DNA of 64,000 nucleotides. Origin: Bacillus massilinigeriensis (GTDB lineage Bacteria; Bacillota; Bacilli; Bacillales; Cytobacillaceae). The stretch lies in NCBI RefSeq assembly GCF_900117315.1, contig NZ_LT630337.1, positions 3,593,719 through 3,657,718 on the forward strand, read 5' to 3'. Numbering within the stretch: position 1 is the stretch's first letter; the number at the start of each line of letters is the position of its first letter. The translations under genes and the position numbers were made by a program. Below are positions 62,806-64,000 of the stretch, one piece after another. Below the pieces are notes generated by a model that worked only from the letters and a program-made list of their open reading frames with translations, made no database searches and was not told where the DNA came from.

Positions 62806-63528
62806 CTAACCTCTGGCAAGTGTTAAAGAAGAAACCGAATGGGCTCCTGCCTTCTTTAACACCTTTGCGGCATGTCTTAGGGTCGATCCAGTTGTGTAAA
62901 TATCGTCTATTAGAAGAATTCTTTTATCGGTGATTTCTGAGGTGGTTTCGTTTATTTGAAAAACCTGCTCGAAATGGATTCTTTCGTTGCGGGATTTTTT
63001 TGATTGCTTCTCGGTGTGAATCCGCTTGAGGATGTTACAAGGAGCCCTCCACGCTTCCGTTATGAATGCCTCCGCTTGGTTAAAGCCTCTTTCGAAAAGT
63101 CTTTCCTGACTTAAGGGAATAGGAACAAGAATGTCATAGGAGAGCTTGTCTAGTTTTTCTTTTAATAGACTGGAGAAGGCCTTTGAAATAACATAATCTC
63201 CTCGGAACTTATAAAGAGCGATGGTTTCCTTTAAAAAATCATTATAGATGAGTAGCGATGTATTCCTTTCGAAACAGCCGCTCCAGTTCTCATCCTTTTC
63301 CCATCGAACACAATCAAGGCAAAGGTCATTCTTTCGGTATTCAGGTTCTAAATTATTAAAGGGTCGATTGCAGATTCTACACGTCTCCCCTTCAATGAAT
63401 TCTAGTTTGCTCTCACAAATTTCACAAAGGTATTTTTTCAATTGCTTTGAAATTAAGTAGTTCCACCCAATGTTTGGCTTAATCTCCTCATGACAAAGCA
63501 GACATCGGTCGTTTTCAAATATCGGCAT
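62806..63528 (-). CDS. comFC: Competence protein ComFC
   Basis: 240 residues: N-terminal zinc-finger cysteines (CLLCHEEI, CEICESKL, CRICNRPF, CLDC) and a phosphoribosyltransferase-like C-terminal domain with the PRPP loop ILLIDDIYTTGSTL near 205. Required for transformation, partner of ComFA. Start overlaps the comFA stop by one base. Confidence 0.93.
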   Translation of the reverse strand: MPIFENDRCLLCHEEIKPNIGWNYLISKQLKKYLCEICESKLEFIEGETCRICNRPFNNLEPEYRKNDLCLDCVRWEKDENWSGCFERNTSLLIYNDFLKETIALYKFRGDYVISKAFSSLLKEKLDKLSYDILVPIPLSQERLFERGFNQAEAFITEAWRAPCNILKRIHTEKQSKKSRNERIHFEQVFQINETTSEITDKRILLIDDIYTTGSTLRHAAKVLKKAGAHSVSSLTLARG

Positions 63529-64000
63529 TAATCAATCAACCCCTTTTCCTTTGCTTCCTTATTCATTTGGATCATTTGTCTTTTTGCTTTTACCATGGCC
63601 TCTGTTTTTCCGTAGTGAAAAAAAGTGATGTTACCTGTTGAGTATTGGGAGCTACGACCAACGCGGCCTGCTATTTGGACCAATGCGCTTTCAGTGAAGA
63701 TTCGGTCTTCCGCTCCAAGAACCGCAACATCAAGGTTAGCAATGGTGACTCCCCTCTCGAGAATGGTTGTGGTTAATAAGAGGGGAATTTCTTTATTACG
63801 CATGGCTTGGACCTTTTCTTTACGGTTCGGGTCTTCGGCGTGAACAGATTCAATTTTTGGATGAAGCTTTTGAAGAATGGGAAGGATTTTTTCCATTCGG
63901 TCGATTTGTGGGGCAAATAGGAGCATAGGCTTTTGGTTGATAAGCCTTTCTGTAATCCACTTAGTGACGTTTGTGGGAAGCTTGTTCTTTTTGAGGAGCT
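63528..64000 (-). CDS. comFA: Competence helicase ComFA, 5' part outside window
   Basis: C-terminal part (about 156 codons) of the DEAD-like DNA translocase ComFA; the frame is open to the window end. Helicase motifs V and VI are visible as TTTILERGVTIANLDVAVLG and QIAGRVGRSSQYSTG. It drives uptake of single-stranded DNA. First gene of the comF operon seen here. Confidence 0.9.
   Translation of the reverse strand, partial: LLKKNKLPTNVTKWITERLINQKPMLLFAPQIDRMEKILPILQKLHPKIESVHAEDPNRKEKVQAMRNKEIPLLLTTTILERGVTIANLDVAVLGAEDRIFTESALVQIAGRVGRSSQYSTGNITFFHYGKTEAMVKAKRQMIQMNKEAKEKGLID

Overview
The window is chromosomal DNA of a motile, low-GC Gram-positive spore-former of the Bacillaceae. The gene order comFA-comFC-yvyF-flgM-flgN-flgK-flgL-yviE-fliW-csrA-hag ... 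flaG-fliD-fliS-fliT-hpf-secA-prfB-yvjA-cccB-ftsE-ftsX-(M23)-ctpB-minJ is essentially the Bacillus subtilis arrangement read along the minus strand, and the Shine-Dalgarno sites (GGAGG), terminators and protein sequences all fit that family. The species cannot be fixed from the window; a Neobacillus/Peribacillus/Cytobacillus-type bacillus is plausible.

Layout. 1-2.8 kb: 3' part of an aa3-type quinol oxidase operon (qoxB partial, qoxC, qoxD). 2.8-4.0 kb: three different repeat arrays. 4-10 kb: an oxidoreductase, an AI-2E family membrane protein, and a nosD-nosL-nosY-nosF-like copper maturation cluster without nosZ in view. 10-20.6 kb: a giant acyl-CoA-dehydratase-activase-like protein with its TetR regulator, a small alarmone synthetase (YwaC type), TVP38 and DMT membrane proteins, a chemoreceptor and CueP. 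20.7-39 kb: division and secretion genes (minJ, ctpB, M23 hydrolase, ftsX, ftsE, cccB, yvjA, prfB with a programmed +1 frameshift, secA, hpf), plus the c-di-GMP-type signalling protein YuxH and a second chemoreceptor. 39.4-64 kb: an HD-GYP protein followed by the late flagellar and competence region.

The unusual part is 44.3-57.5 kb, the flagellin locus. The intact flagellin gene (923 residues after splicing, a very large flagellin with about five internal repeats) is interrupted by a 363-nt group I intron just before the conserved MAKEMM codons. A second flagellin copy carries a related 364-nt group I intron at the identical codon position, but its first coding block (start codon, promoter, N-terminal D0 helix) is missing. 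Directly behind it, without a terminator, lies a third, different group I intron followed by an orphan 16-codon flagellin 3' exon and a flagellin-type terminator. A LAGLIDADG homing endonuclease is encoded next to this on the opposite strand. The 5' end of the second flagellin copy is joined to a roughly 4-kb integrated element (tyrosine recombinase, HUH-type Rep, excisionase-like HTH, XRE repressor), followed by an IS110-family insertion sequence with a long structured 5' non-coding end that probably encodes a bridge RNA. So introns, a homing endonuclease, an integrative element and an IS110 element are all concentrated on one tandem flagellin array, which is also controlled by sigma-D, FliW and CsrA.

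A second recurrent oddity is a set of four intergenic arrays (about 3.3, 25.6, 27.8 and 33.3 kb) in which a CGCG-centred motif recurs at a strict spacing of about 20 bp. They are not CRISPR arrays and I cannot assign them a function.
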